Assembly: GCF_014174275.1 (NCBI RefSeq)
Contig: NZ_JABEQK010000004.1
Coordinates: 186,001-250,000 of the forward strand
Reading direction: 5' to 3'
Length of the DNA: 64,000 nucleotides
Source of the DNA: Gluconacetobacter takamatsuzukensis
GTDB lineage: Bacteria; Pseudomonadota; Alphaproteobacteria; Acetobacterales; Acetobacteraceae
Below are positions 45,540 to 54,491 of this stretch, in pieces. Made by a program: the position numbers and the translations under genes. The notes beneath the pieces were generated by a model. That model was not told the DNA's origin and did not search any database. It saw nothing but the letters and a program-made list of their open reading frames with translations. Position 1 is the stretch's first letter. Each line of letters begins with the position of its first letter.

Positions 45540-46637
45540 TCAGTCGTTAAGCGGATAGGAGGCCAGGAGTTTCTTCTGGTGGCGCCAGTAACGCAGCATC
45601 GTGAAGGCGCCCGACGACCGCCAGCCTGCCTTTTTCTTCTTTGCGCCGATGCGGAACGTTTCGCGGTAATGCAGGAACTGCGCGGCATAGGCCTCGCGCA
45701 GCGTGGTGCGGGAGTCCCAGATATGGGTCGCCTCGGACCCCACGCCGTTGATTTCGATGATCTCGAACCCCCGGCCGAGGCGCAGGGCGGCCAGCGATTC
45801 GAATTTCAGGTCGATTCGGCCGAAATGGAAATCGGGGATGTCGCGCATGATCCGGTCGATCTGCTCGGTCAGGGCCGGGGTGATGTCGTCGGCGCCGTTG
45901 CGGAAGATCGAGCCCTTGCAGTGATTGCCGGCGAAGACCAGGCGCATCGTCTCGCCCGCCGCCAGCACGTCGTGGACCCGCGCGCCGAGCCGGGGCAGGT
46001 AGAGATGCGGCACCAGGCGGGTGCGGGCGTCGGCGTCGATCAGCTGGCGGACGGTCGAGCGGCCGTCGCCGACCAGGACCGGGGCTTCCTTGTAGGTCAG
46101 GGACGTGATCCGGCCGCGTTCTTCGTCTGGGTGGCGGATGTAGAACACGCCGGCCTCGTGCTCGAAGGGGATCAGGCGTTGCAACACCAGCCGGATGCCG
46201 GCCGGGAACAGGGCCAGTGCCCGCGCCAGCTCGTCGGGGGTGGTGACCAGCTTCACGCCCGTGCCGTTGCATCCGATATCGGGCTTTACCACCACCGGCA
46301 GCGCCAGCCCGGCGCGGGCGAGGGCCGTGGTCGCGGCGGCGGCGTCGTCGGCCGAGCCGGTGGTGACGGTGGTGTAGGGGGCGATCCATTCGCGAGCCAC
46401 GTCGCCCGCCATGTCCAGGATATCGGTCTTGCTTTCGCCGCACAGACCGCCGGTCTCGATACGGGGATTGGCGGCGGTGGGCAGGCTGAGGTCGCCGTGG
46501 CGCAGGCCCATCGCGATCCAGTACAGCACGATGGGCGTGTAGAAGGCCCAGCCCGGCCAGAATTCGAACATCGACAGCGGCGACGGCGTCCGGGACGCAT
46601 CGGCCGGGCGCGTGGTTGCGGTGGAGACATGGGTCAT
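45540..46637 (-). CDS. ATP-grasp domain protein of unknown substrate
   Basis: ATP-dependent carboxylate-amine or thiol ligase fold, 365 residues. A short N-terminal part includes one hydrophobic segment (FEFWPGWAFYTPIVLYWIAMGL), then the ATP-grasp domain with the nucleotide-binding VVVKPDIGCNGTGVKLV and the metal-binding FEIIEINGVGSEATHIWD. Its C-terminus is basic (KKKKAG and RYWRHQKK), perhaps a membrane or nucleic acid contact. It overlaps the DedA gene by four bases (minus-strand ATGA), so the two are coupled. Function unknown; a role in envelope modification is suggested only by neighbours. Confidence 0.78.
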   Translation of the reverse strand: MTHVSTATTRPADASRTPSPLSMFEFWPGWAFYTPIVLYWIAMGLRHGDLSLPTAANPRIETGGLCGESKTDILDMAGDVAREWIAPYTTVTTGSADDAAAATTALARAGLALPVVVKPDIGCNGTGVKLVTTPDELARALALFPAGIRLVLQRLIPFEHEAGVFYIRHPDEERGRITSLTYKEAPVLVGDGRSTVRQLIDADARTRLVPHLYLPRLGARVHDVLAAGETMRLVFAGNHCKGSIFRNGADDITPALTEQIDRIMRDIPDFHFGRIDLKFESLAALRLGRGFEIIEINGVGSEATHIWDSRTTLREAYAAQFLHYRETFRIGAKKKKAGWRSSGAFTMLRYWRHQKKLLASYPLND

Positions 46638-47209
46638 CGGGACGGACTCCGCACATTGGCCACGATCCGGCCGACGAGAAGGATGGTCAGGGCGAATCCT
46701 CCCATTCCGGCCCATTTCCATGCACCCAGATGCGTGATGAGGAAATGGCCGACCTGTAGCGACAGGGCGAAGAGCAGTGTTGTCCAGATCAGGGTTGCCA
46801 GCACCGCCGCCAGGGCAAAGCGCCGCAGCGACGCGCCGAAGAACCCGCAGGCGGTATAGAGCGGCAGCCGCGCGCCGGGGATGAAACGGCTGATGAACAC
46901 GATACGGAACACGTTGCGGCCGAACCAGTTTTCTCCGCCCTCGTCGCCGGGGACCTTGACCCAGCGCCGGGCCGCCGGCCACAGGGCAGCCAGCCTGCCC
47001 AGGCCGTACAGCCCCAGGTCGCCCGCCACGATCCCGACATAAAGTGCGAGTAGGGCAACAGGGAGGGCGACTTGGCCGGTCTGGACCTCCATCGCGGTCA
47101 GGATGGTCGCGGCGTCCTCGAGGATGAAGGTGCCGATGATGATGACCAGCGCCTGGACGGCGGGTGCGGCGCCGGCCTTGGCGAACAGGGCGGAGAGCGA
47201 GGGAAACAT
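46634..47209 (-). CDS. DedA-family membrane protein
   Basis: Small polytopic inner-membrane protein, 191 residues. The DedA/SNARE-associated hallmark is FISRFIPGARLPLYTACGFFG, with the conserved Arg and Gly residues, and an acidic re-entrant helix near FILEDAATILTAM. Recent work links DedA proteins to undecaprenyl phosphate and phospholipid flipping, which fits nearby uppP and the MCE protein. The chosen ATG gives MFPSLSALF. Start of an operon with the ATP-grasp gene. The 228 bases upstream up to mltB contain no gene and no clear promoter. Confidence 0.87.
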   Translation of the reverse strand: MFPSLSALFAKAGAAPAVQALVIIIGTFILEDAATILTAMEVQTGQVALPVALLALYVGIVAGDLGLYGLGRLAALWPAARRWVKVPGDEGGENWFGRNVFRIVFISRFIPGARLPLYTACGFFGASLRRFALAAVLATLIWTTLLFALSLQVGHFLITHLGAWKWAGMGGFALTILLVGRIVANVRSPSR

Positions 47210-47437
47210 GACCGGGGTGCTGCCGTTCAGTCCCGGAACGGCAGAAAGAATCGGGTCGGAATCCGCACGTTGTGAACCTCTTGCCCATGGAACCCGTTCC
47301 GCGCGGTGGCCGGGCGAACCGGCCGGGGCCGTGCCCGGATTGGGGACCTTGTGGCACGCTTCGCCATCACCGCCAAATCGCCTGCCGCCAGCGGCGAGGA
47401 TTGAAAGGCGCCAGCGGATTGTGGCACAGCTTCGGTC

Positions 47438-48409
47438 ATGATCGGACGCCGTGATTTCCTGCTGTCGGCCTCGGCCGCTTTCGCCGCCGGCGTGCCCACG
47501 GCGCGCGCGGCGCAGCAATCCTATTCCGCCTTCCTGGCCGGGGTACGGGCCGAGGCCGTGAGCCATGGCCTGGCGGCCGCGACCGTCGACCGGGCGCTGG
47601 CATTGCAGGCGCCCAATGCGCGGGTGCTGGAGCTGGATCGCCACCAGCCCGAATTTACCCTGACCTGGGCGCAATATCGCCAGAAGGTGCTGACGCCGAA
47701 GAAGATTGCCGACGGGCGCGCGGCGGCGGCGGCCCGCGCCGCGCTGCTGGCGGATGTGAGCGCGCATTACGGCGTCGACCGCCAGCCGCTGGTGGGGATC
47801 TGGGGGCTGGAATCGGCCTATGGCACGCGGATGGGGACGTTTCATGTCGCCGATGCGCTGGCCACGCTGGCCTATGACGGACGGCGGGCGTCGTTCTTCC
47901 GCGGCGAGCTGATGAACGCGCTGCGGATTCTGGACCATGGGGATGTCGAACCCGATTCGATGCTGGGCAGCTACGCCGGCGCGATGGGGCAGCCGCAGTT
48001 CATGCCCAGTGCCTATCTGCACTATGCCGTCGATTATACCGGCAGCGGCCGCCGGGATATCTGGAGCAGCGAGCCGGATGTCATGGCCTCGATCGCCAAT
48101 TACCTGTCGGGCTGCGGCTGGGTTGCGGGCGAGCCCTGGGGGCAGGAGGTCTCGGTGCCCGCGACGCTGGCGCAGGGCGAGCTGGGGCGTGCCAATGTCC
48201 GCACCCTGGAAGAGTGGATGGGACAGGGCGTGCGCCGGGCCGATGGCAGCGCGTTTTCGCGCACCGATATTCGCGGGGCGGTGATCCGCCCGGATGGGCC
48301 CGGAGGGGAGGCCTTCATGGTCTATCGCAATTTCTCGGTCATCCGGCGCTACAACCCATCGGATTTCTATGCGCTGGCCGTCGGCCTGCTGGGTCGCGAC
48401 GTCACGTGA
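47438..48409 (+). CDS. mltB: Lytic murein transglycosylase MltB family, TAT-exported
   Basis: Cleaves peptidoglycan glycan strands, forming 1,6-anhydroMurNAc ends. The 323 residues begin with a twin-arginine signal (GRRDFLLSASAAFAAGVPTARA), and the catalytic Glu is in GIWGLESAYGT. GAMGQPQFMPS and the DIWSSEPDVMASIANYL segment are MltB-type. There is no lipobox, so the protein should be soluble in the periplasm, unlike E. coli MltB. It heads an eight-gene overlapping run; its stop overlaps rlpA (TGATG). Confidence 0.93.
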   Translation: MIGRRDFLLSASAAFAAGVPTARAAQQSYSAFLAGVRAEAVSHGLAAATVDRALALQAPNARVLELDRHQPEFTLTWAQYRQKVLTPKKIADGRAAAAARAALLADVSAHYGVDRQPLVGIWGLESAYGTRMGTFHVADALATLAYDGRRASFFRGELMNALRILDHGDVEPDSMLGSYAGAMGQPQFMPSAYLHYAVDYTGSGRRDIWSSEPDVMASIANYLSGCGWVAGEPWGQEVSVPATLAQGELGRANVRTLEEWMGQGVRRADGSAFSRTDIRGAVIRPDGPGGEAFMVYRNFSVIRRYNPSDFYALAVGLLGRDVT

Positions 48410-49272
48410 TGCGGCGTGCCTTGCCCGCGACGCTGGCCGTGCTGGGACTTGCGGGCTGTCATCGGGCCGAACCACCGCTGCCACCGGCCGATCCGCATTA
48501 TGTGGTGGGCGCGCCCTACCAGATGGACGGGGTGTGGCACTATCCGCGCGAGGATTTCGGCTATCGGCAGACCGGGCTGGCGGTCGCCGACCCCGACCAG
48601 ACGCCCTATGTCACCGCCGATGGCGAGCATTACGACCCGCAATCGCTGACCGGCCGCCATGCCACCCTGCAACTGCCGGCCATCGTGACCGTGCGCAACC
48701 TGGAGAACGGGCGGGAGCTGACCATCCGCCTGAATGACCGGGGGCCGGAAGAGCCCGGGCGCCTGATCGGCCTGACCCCGCGCGTGGCCGCGCTGCTGGG
48801 GGTTGGTGCCAATCCGGTGCAGGTCGAGGTCATCGGGCACGAGGCCGAGAACGAGCAATTGGCCGAGGCCCTGCCGGGCGGCCAGCATCTGGACGTTTCG
48901 GCCGCGCCGGTCGACCAGATCCGCGCGGAGTCGCTGGATCGGCCCGGCAGCGGGGGCACCATCGTTTCGGCGCCCACCGGTGCGGTCGGGACCACCGATG
49001 TCTCGGCCCTGATGCGCGACCTGCCGCCTGCGCTGCGGCAGGGATATGTGCAGGGCGGGATGTTGTGGGTGGATGCCGGGACCTTTTCCACCTTGCGCTA
49101 TGCCCAGGTGGCCGCCGCGCGGACCGGCGGCCGGGTGATCCCGGTGCAGGAACGCGGCCGGGCGGCCTGGAGGGTCCATGTCGGGCCCTTCATGAATGTC
49201 TCCGGGGCGGACAGGGCGCTGGACCAGCTTTTGGGTGCCGGGATGACCGGCGCCCGGATCGTCGTCGAATAG
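48409..49272 (+). CDS. rlpA: RlpA-family septal lipoprotein with SPOR domain
   Basis: RlpA proteins are outer-membrane lipoproteins with a double-psi beta-barrel that act on denuded septal glycan. The 287 residues have a signal with lipobox GLAGC (Cys at about residue 17), the barrel signature TVRNLENGRELTIRLNDRGP, and a C-terminal SPOR domain ending WRVHVGPFMNVSGADRALDQLL with ARIVVE. In Pseudomonas RlpA is a lytic transglycosylase; in E. coli the activity is lost. The Asp-Arg-Gly-Pro motif is kept here. Two bases separate it from the next gene. Confidence 0.9.
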   Translation: MRRALPATLAVLGLAGCHRAEPPLPPADPHYVVGAPYQMDGVWHYPREDFGYRQTGLAVADPDQTPYVTADGEHYDPQSLTGRHATLQLPAIVTVRNLENGRELTIRLNDRGPEEPGRLIGLTPRVAALLGVGANPVQVEVIGHEAENEQLAEALPGGQHLDVSAAPVDQIRAESLDRPGSGGTIVSAPTGAVGTTDVSALMRDLPPALRQGYVQGGMLWVDAGTFSTLRYAQVAAARTGGRVIPVQERGRAAWRVHVGPFMNVSGADRALDQLLGAGMTGARIVVE

Positions 49273-49274
49273 GG

Positions 49275-50534
49275 ATGAACGTGCAAACCCGAAGGTTTCT
49301 TCTGGCCGGGACGGCCTTGCTGGCCGCCACCGGTTCTCTGGCTGCCGTGGCCGCGCCGCGCCGGCGCCATGCGCATGGGGCCGAAGGTGCCCCGGCCGCC
49401 GCGCAATCGGATGACGAATCCGGCCCGGACCAGGCCGCCGCCCCCGCCGGGCCGCCGGCCGCCAGCCTGATCGGGCCGGTCGATACCGTCGCCCGCTGGG
49501 CCTGCATCGTGGATGTCACGACCGGCACGGTGCTGCTGGAGAAGGCGGCCGACGAGCGCATGCCGCCCTCGTCGCTGACCAAGATGATGACGGCCTATAT
49601 CGTCTTCAGCATGCTGAAATCGGGCCGCCTGAAGCTGGACCAGGCGCTGCCGGTCAGCGAGAAGGCGTGGCGCATGCAGGGTTCGAAGATGTTCGTGCCG
49701 CTGGGCGAGAGCATTCCGGTGCAGGACCTGATCCAGGGCATGGTCATCCAGTCCGGCAACGATGCCTGCATCGTGCTGGCCGAAGGGATCTCGGGCTCCG
49801 AGGAGCAGTTCGTCGCCCAGATGAACGAGGTGGGCGGCAAGATCGGCCTGGTCAATTCGCATTTCGTGAATGCCACCGGCTGGCCGGGGGACAACCATTA
49901 TATGTGCGCCCGCGACGTGGCGACCGTGGCGGTGCGGCTGATCCGCGATTTTCCGGAATATTATCACTTCTTCTCGGAGAAGGATTTCCGCTTCAACAAG
50001 ATCTCGCAGGGCAACCGCAACGTGCTGGTGGACAAGGGGCTGGCCGACGGGCTGAAGACCGGCCACACCGATGCCGGCGGGTTCGGCCTGTGCGCCAGCG
50101 CCGACCGGGGCGGCAACCGCGTGGTGCTGGCGCTGAACGGCATGCCGTCGAGCAATGCGCGCGCGCATGAGGGCGAGCGGCTGCTGGAATGGGCGTTCGC
50201 GAATTTCGAGAACGCCACCCTGTTCCGCAAGGGCGATGTGGTGGAGCAGGCCTCGGTCTGGCTGGGTACCCAGCCGACCGTGCCGCTGGTGGCCACGCGG
50301 GATGTCGTGATGACGCTGCCGCACGGGTGGCGGACACGGGTGCATGTCGGGGTGGATTACCAGGCGCCGGTCGCGGCGCCGGTGGTGGCGGGGCAGGTGC
50401 TGGGCGACCTGGTGCTGACGAACCCCGGCCTGCCCGACATCCGGATGCAGCTTGTGGCCGGGCAGTCGGTGCCGAGGTTGGGCCTGCTGGCCCGGGCCTC
50501 GACAGTGCTGGGCCAGAAACTGAGCCGGCACTGA
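49275..50534 (+). CDS. D-alanyl-D-alanine carboxypeptidase (PBP5/6-like)
   Basis: Serine DD-carboxypeptidase trimming peptidoglycan stem pentapeptides. The 419 residues have an N-terminal leader with paired Arg (TRRFLLAG), the SxxK motif SLTK at residues 100-103, SGN near 160 and KTG near 261; all three penicillin-binding motifs are intact. After the catalytic domain is the PBP5-type C-terminal domain. No clear amphipathic anchor is visible at the end. The upstream gap is two bases, so it is translated with rlpA. The stop is five bases from the tmk GTG. Confidence 0.93.
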   Translation: MNVQTRRFLLAGTALLAATGSLAAVAAPRRRHAHGAEGAPAAAQSDDESGPDQAAAPAGPPAASLIGPVDTVARWACIVDVTTGTVLLEKAADERMPPSSLTKMMTAYIVFSMLKSGRLKLDQALPVSEKAWRMQGSKMFVPLGESIPVQDLIQGMVIQSGNDACIVLAEGISGSEEQFVAQMNEVGGKIGLVNSHFVNATGWPGDNHYMCARDVATVAVRLIRDFPEYYHFFSEKDFRFNKISQGNRNVLVDKGLADGLKTGHTDAGGFGLCASADRGGNRVVLALNGMPSSNARAHEGERLLEWAFANFENATLFRKGDVVEQASVWLGTQPTVPLVATRDVVMTLPHGWRTRVHVGVDYQAPVAAPVVAGQVLGDLVLTNPGLPDIRMQLVAGQSVPRLGLLARASTVLGQKLSRH

Positions 50535-50539
50535 AAGCG

Positions 50540-51175
50540 GTGCCGGGTCTGTTCATTACCTTCGAGGGCGGCGAGGGCGCCGGCAAATCCACCCAGGCCG
50601 CGCTGCTGGAGGCGCATCTGCGTGCCGGCGGGCACGAGGTGGTGCGCACGCGCGAGCCGGGTGGCACGCCGGGGGCCGAGGCGCTGCGCGACTTCCTGCT
50701 GTTCGGCGGGCACGACCTGTCGCTCCGCGCCGAGATCCTGACCCATTTCGCGGCGCGGTGCGAGCATGTGGACCGGCTGATCCGGCCGGCTTTGGCGCGC
50801 GGGGCGGTGGTGATCTGCGACCGGTTTGCGGATTCGACCATGGCCTATCAGGGATACGGGATCGGGCGGGGCGACGCTGCCACGATCGGGCTGATCGACG
50901 TGCTGGCCGGGCAGGTGGGGCTGGTGCCCGACCTGACGCTGGTGCTGACCCTGGACCGGGCGCGGGCGCTGGAACGCCTGCATGCGCGCGGCGGCCGCGC
51001 CGACCGGTACGAAGTGGCGGACGAGGCGTTTCATGCCCGGGTGGCGGAGGGGTTCGAGACCATTGCCCGCGCCCATGCCGGGCGCTGCGTGCGCCTGTCG
51101 GCCGACCGGGCGGCGGAGGCGATCGCGCGGGATGTCGCGCAACTGGTGGATGCGCGGCTGGCGGGACCCGCCTGA
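50540..51175 (+). CDS. tmk: Thymidylate kinase
   Basis: Phosphorylates dTMP to dTDP. The P-loop EGGEGAGKST is near the N-terminus, with the DR(Y/F) motif as DRFADSTMAYQG, and LID residues around ARGGRADRYE. I chose GTG as start because it is the only start-like codon between the carboxypeptidase stop and the P-loop, apart from CTG and GTG/CTG codons inside the beta strand. 211 residues, normal. It directly precedes holB with one base overlap of stop and start zones (TGAATG). Confidence 0.92.
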   Translation: MPGLFITFEGGEGAGKSTQAALLEAHLRAGGHEVVRTREPGGTPGAEALRDFLLFGGHDLSLRAEILTHFAARCEHVDRLIRPALARGAVVICDRFADSTMAYQGYGIGRGDAATIGLIDVLAGQVGLVPDLTLVLTLDRARALERLHARGGRADRYEVADEAFHARVAEGFETIARAHAGRCVRLSADRAAEAIARDVAQLVDARLAGPA

Positions 51176-52153
51176 ATGGTGGGCACTACGCCACGCGACG
51201 GGCAGGAGCCGGTGGGGCATGACGAGGCCCGCCGGGCGTTCGAGGAAGCATTAAGTGCCGGGCGGCTGCATCATGCCTGGCTGCTGACGGGGCCCGAGGG
51301 GATCGGCAAGGCCAGCTTCGCCTTCTGGATGGCGCGGGTGCTGCTGAAGGCGACGGCACCGGACAGTACCGCCGCGCGGCGGATTGCCGCCGGCAGCCAT
51401 GCCGACCTGCTGTACATCGCCCGGGGGATGGACGAGAAGCGCCAGCGGATGCGGGCCGAGATCGTGGCCGACGATGTGCGCCCGATCGGCCAGTTCCTGC
51501 ACCGCACGGCGGCCGAGGATGGATGGCGGGTCGTGATCGTGGACGGCGCGGATTTCATGAACCGCAGTGCCGCCAATGCGATCCTGAAAATTCTGGAGGA
51601 GCCGCCGCCCCGCGCGATCCTGATCCTGACCTGCGCCGCGCCGGGGCGCCTGTTGCCGACCATTCGCAGCCGCTGCCGCACGCTGCGGCTGGAGCCGCTG
51701 TTGCCGGCGCAGATGCAGGCGGTGCTGGCCCGCGTGGCGGCGGACGTGCCGCCCGAGGATATCGCGCGGGTGGCGCCGCTGGCCCATGGCTCGCCCGGGC
51801 GCGCGCTGGCGCTGCTGGCCGGCGACGGGGCGGCGCTGGGCGCGCTGGTGGCGCGGGTGCTGGAAACCCCGCCGGATGCCGGGGCGATGTACGAGATTGC
51901 CGAGAGCGTGCTGAAGCGGGAAAATGGCTTTCCGGTCTTCTTCGATCTGCTGTGTGATGCCATATCGAAGCATGCGCGCGCGCTTGCCCTGGGGGATGGG
52001 CGCGGGGAAGGAAACGCGGACGGATCGCTGTCGGCGCACCGCATGGCGGAGCTGTGGCGGCGCCTGACCGACCTGCGGGTCGAGACGGAGCGGTTCAATC
52101 TGGATAAACAACAGGCCCTGCTGAGTGGCCTGACTTTGGTGAGTGGAAGATGA
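51176..52153 (+). CDS. holB: DNA polymerase III delta' subunit
   Basis: Clamp-loader subunit of the replicase. The 325 residues have an AAA+ fold with a degenerate P-loop GPEGIGKAS, a sensor-like SRC motif in TIRSRCRTLRLEP, and a long C-terminal helical region. The first Cys-rich zinc site of many delta' proteins is not visible. The order tmk-holB is common in bacteria. Its stop overlaps metG (ATGA). Confidence 0.9.
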   Translation: MVGTTPRDGQEPVGHDEARRAFEEALSAGRLHHAWLLTGPEGIGKASFAFWMARVLLKATAPDSTAARRIAAGSHADLLYIARGMDEKRQRMRAEIVADDVRPIGQFLHRTAAEDGWRVVIVDGADFMNRSAANAILKILEEPPPRAILILTCAAPGRLLPTIRSRCRTLRLEPLLPAQMQAVLARVAADVPPEDIARVAPLAHGSPGRALALLAGDGAALGALVARVLETPPDAGAMYEIAESVLKRENGFPVFFDLLCDAISKHARALALGDGRGEGNADGSLSAHRMAELWRRLTDLRVETERFNLDKQQALLSGLTLVSGR

Positions 52154-53688
52154 CAGGGCGCTATTACGTCACGACACCGATCTATTATGTGAACGGGGCG
52201 CCGCATATCGGTCATGCCTATACCTCGGTCGCCGCCGACGTCATGGCGCGCTTCAAGCGGCTGGCGGGGCATGATGTCTTCTTCCTGACCGGTACCGACG
52301 AGCATGGGCAGAAGGTCGAGCAGGCCGCCCAGGCCGCCGGGGTGGCGCCGATTGCGTTCGCCGACCAGGTCTCGGCCGATTTCCGTGCGATGTACGACGT
52401 GATGAATGTCTCGTACGACGATTTCATCCGCACCACGGAGCCCCGGCACATTGCCGGCGCCACCGCGCTGTGGGAGCGGATCGCGGCGAACGGGCATATC
52501 TATCTGGGGGCGTACGAGGGCTGGTACGCGCTGCGGGACGAGAGCTTCTACAACGAGGACGAGCTGGTTACCCGCCCGGACGGCACGAAGGTGGCGCCGA
52601 CGGGGGCGCCGGTGGAGTGGGTGCGCGAGCCGTCCTATTTCTTCAAGCTGTCGGCTTTCGCCGACCGGCTGCTGGAGCTGTACGAGACGCGGCCGGGCTT
52701 TATCGAGCCCGCGTCGCGGCGCAACGAGGTGGCCAGTTTCGTCCGCCAGGGGCTGCGCGACCTGTCGATCAGCCGCACCAGCTTCCGCTGGGGCATCCCG
52801 GTGCCGGGCGACCCGGACCATGTGATGTATGTGTGGGTGGATGCGCTGGCCAATTACCTGTCGGCCATCGGCTTTCCCGATGCCGACAATCCGCGCGCCG
52901 GGTTCTGGCCCGCCAACCTGCATCTGGTCGGCAAGGATATCGTCCGCTTCCACGCGGTCTACTGGCCCGCGCTGCTGATGGCCGCCGGGCTGGAACTGCC
53001 GGAATGCGTGTTCTCGCATGGGTGGTGGACCATCGAGGGCGAGAAGATGAGCAAGTCGCTGGGCAATGTCGTCGACCCGCGCGACCTGGTGGGGCAGTTC
53101 GGCGTCGATCCGGTGCGCTTCTTCCTGATGCGCGAGATGCCGTTCGGCGGCGACAGCGACCTGAGCCGCCGGGCCATCATCAACCGGCTGAATGTCGAGC
53201 TGGCGAACGATCTGGGCAATCTGGCCCAGCGGACGCTGACGCAGGTGGCGCGGAATTGCGGCGGGGTGCTGCCCGCGCAGGGGGTGCGGATCGAGGCCGA
53301 TGACGCGCTGCTGGCGCAGGCCGCGCTGCTGCCGACGCTGATGCAGGGGCATCTCGACCGTCATGCGCTGACCGATGCGCTGGAGGATGTGTGGCGGGTG
53401 ATCCGGGCCTGCAACGCCTATATCGACCATCAGGCCCCCTGGGCGCTGCGCAAGACCGACCCCGAGCGGATGGCGGTGGTGCTGCGCGTGCTGGTGGATG
53501 CGCTGCGCGTGATCGGTACCATGCTCCAGCCTTACATGCCCGGGAGCATGGATGCGATGCTGACCCAGCTGGGCGTGGCGGAGGACGAGCGCGATTTCGC
53601 GGCGCTGGAACGTCCGCTGCCCGAGGGGCGCGCGCTGCCCGCGCCGCAGGGGATCTTTCCGCGTCATGTGGAGGAAGCGGTGCAATGA
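52150..53688 (+). CDS. metG: Methionyl-tRNA synthetase (short form)
   Basis: Charges tRNA-Met. The 512-residue protein has HIGH at residues 19-22 (GAPHIGHAY) and KMSKS at about 299-303, with the anticodon-binding helical domain afterwards. It lacks the C-terminal tRNA-binding appendix of the long MetG form, which is normal for alphaproteobacteria. ATGA overlaps on both sides (holB and tatD) show tight operon coupling. Confidence 0.96.
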   Translation: MTGRYYVTTPIYYVNGAPHIGHAYTSVAADVMARFKRLAGHDVFFLTGTDEHGQKVEQAAQAAGVAPIAFADQVSADFRAMYDVMNVSYDDFIRTTEPRHIAGATALWERIAANGHIYLGAYEGWYALRDESFYNEDELVTRPDGTKVAPTGAPVEWVREPSYFFKLSAFADRLLELYETRPGFIEPASRRNEVASFVRQGLRDLSISRTSFRWGIPVPGDPDHVMYVWVDALANYLSAIGFPDADNPRAGFWPANLHLVGKDIVRFHAVYWPALLMAAGLELPECVFSHGWWTIEGEKMSKSLGNVVDPRDLVGQFGVDPVRFFLMREMPFGGDSDLSRRAIINRLNVELANDLGNLAQRTLTQVARNCGGVLPAQGVRIEADDALLAQAALLPTLMQGHLDRHALTDALEDVWRVIRACNAYIDHQAPWALRKTDPERMAVVLRVLVDALRVIGTMLQPYMPGSMDAMLTQLGVAEDERDFAALERPLPEGRALPAPQGIFPRHVEEAVQ

Positions 53689-54488
53689 GCGGGGCCGCGA
53701 CCGGGCTGATCGATTCGCACTGTCATCTCGACCATTTCACCGACGAGGAGATCCCGGAGCTGCTGGACCGGGCGCGCGCGGCCGGTGTCGACGGGATGGT
53801 GACGATCGGCACCCGCCTGTCGCGGGCGCAGCAGCAGAAGGACCTGACGCGCTTCGACCGGCCGGATGTGCGGGTGTGGTGCACGGTCGGCACCCATCCC
53901 GACCATGTCGAGGAATGCGCGGTGGCCGATGCCGAGGGCATTATCGCGCTGGCCGACGACCGGCGCGTGGTGGGCATCGGGGAGAGCGGCCTGGATTATT
54001 TCCACGGTGCCGAGGCGGTGCGTCCGTTGCAGCAGGCGCGCTTTCGCGCCCACATCGCGGCGGCGCGGCGGATGGACCTGCCGCTGGTGATCCATGCGCG
54101 CGAGGCCGATGCGGATGTGGCCGCGATCCTGCGCGAGGAGGTGGAGGCCCATGGGCGGTTCCGTTTCCTGCTGCACTGCTTTGCCTCGGGGCCCGAGCTG
54201 GCGCGGGTGGGGCTGGAACTGGGCGGGTATATCAGCTTCTCGGGCATCCTGACCTTTCCGCGCTCCGACGCGCTGCGGGCGGTCGCGCGGGATGTGCCGG
54301 CGGACCGGCTGCTGGTCGAAACCGATTCGCCCTACCTGGCGCCGGTGCCGCGGCGCGGCAAGCGCAACGAGCCGGCGCTGGTGGCCCATACCGCGCAGCG
54401 CCTGGCCGAAGAGCGCGGGATGACGCCCGGGCATCTGGCGGAGCAGACCACGACCAATTTCCGCCGCCTGTTCAGCCGGGCGATCTGA
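53685..54488 (+). CDS. tatD: TatD-family metal-dependent hydrolase (DNase)
   Basis: TIM-barrel hydrolase with two metal ions, related to TatD/YcfH 3'-5' DNases. The N-terminal HCHLDH has the metal ligands, later motifs are GESGLDY, VIHAREA and TDSPYL. The 267-residue length is normal. The start is the ATG overlapping the metG stop (ATGA). The metG-tatD-MBL order is widespread. Confidence 0.93.
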   Translation: MSGAATGLIDSHCHLDHFTDEEIPELLDRARAAGVDGMVTIGTRLSRAQQQKDLTRFDRPDVRVWCTVGTHPDHVEECAVADAEGIIALADDRRVVGIGESGLDYFHGAEAVRPLQQARFRAHIAAARRMDLPLVIHAREADADVAAILREEVEAHGRFRFLLHCFASGPELARVGLELGGYISFSGILTFPRSDALRAVARDVPADRLLVETDSPYLAPVPRRGKRNEPALVAHTAQRLAEERGMTPGHLAEQTTTNFRRLFSRAI

Positions 54489-54491
54489 GCG

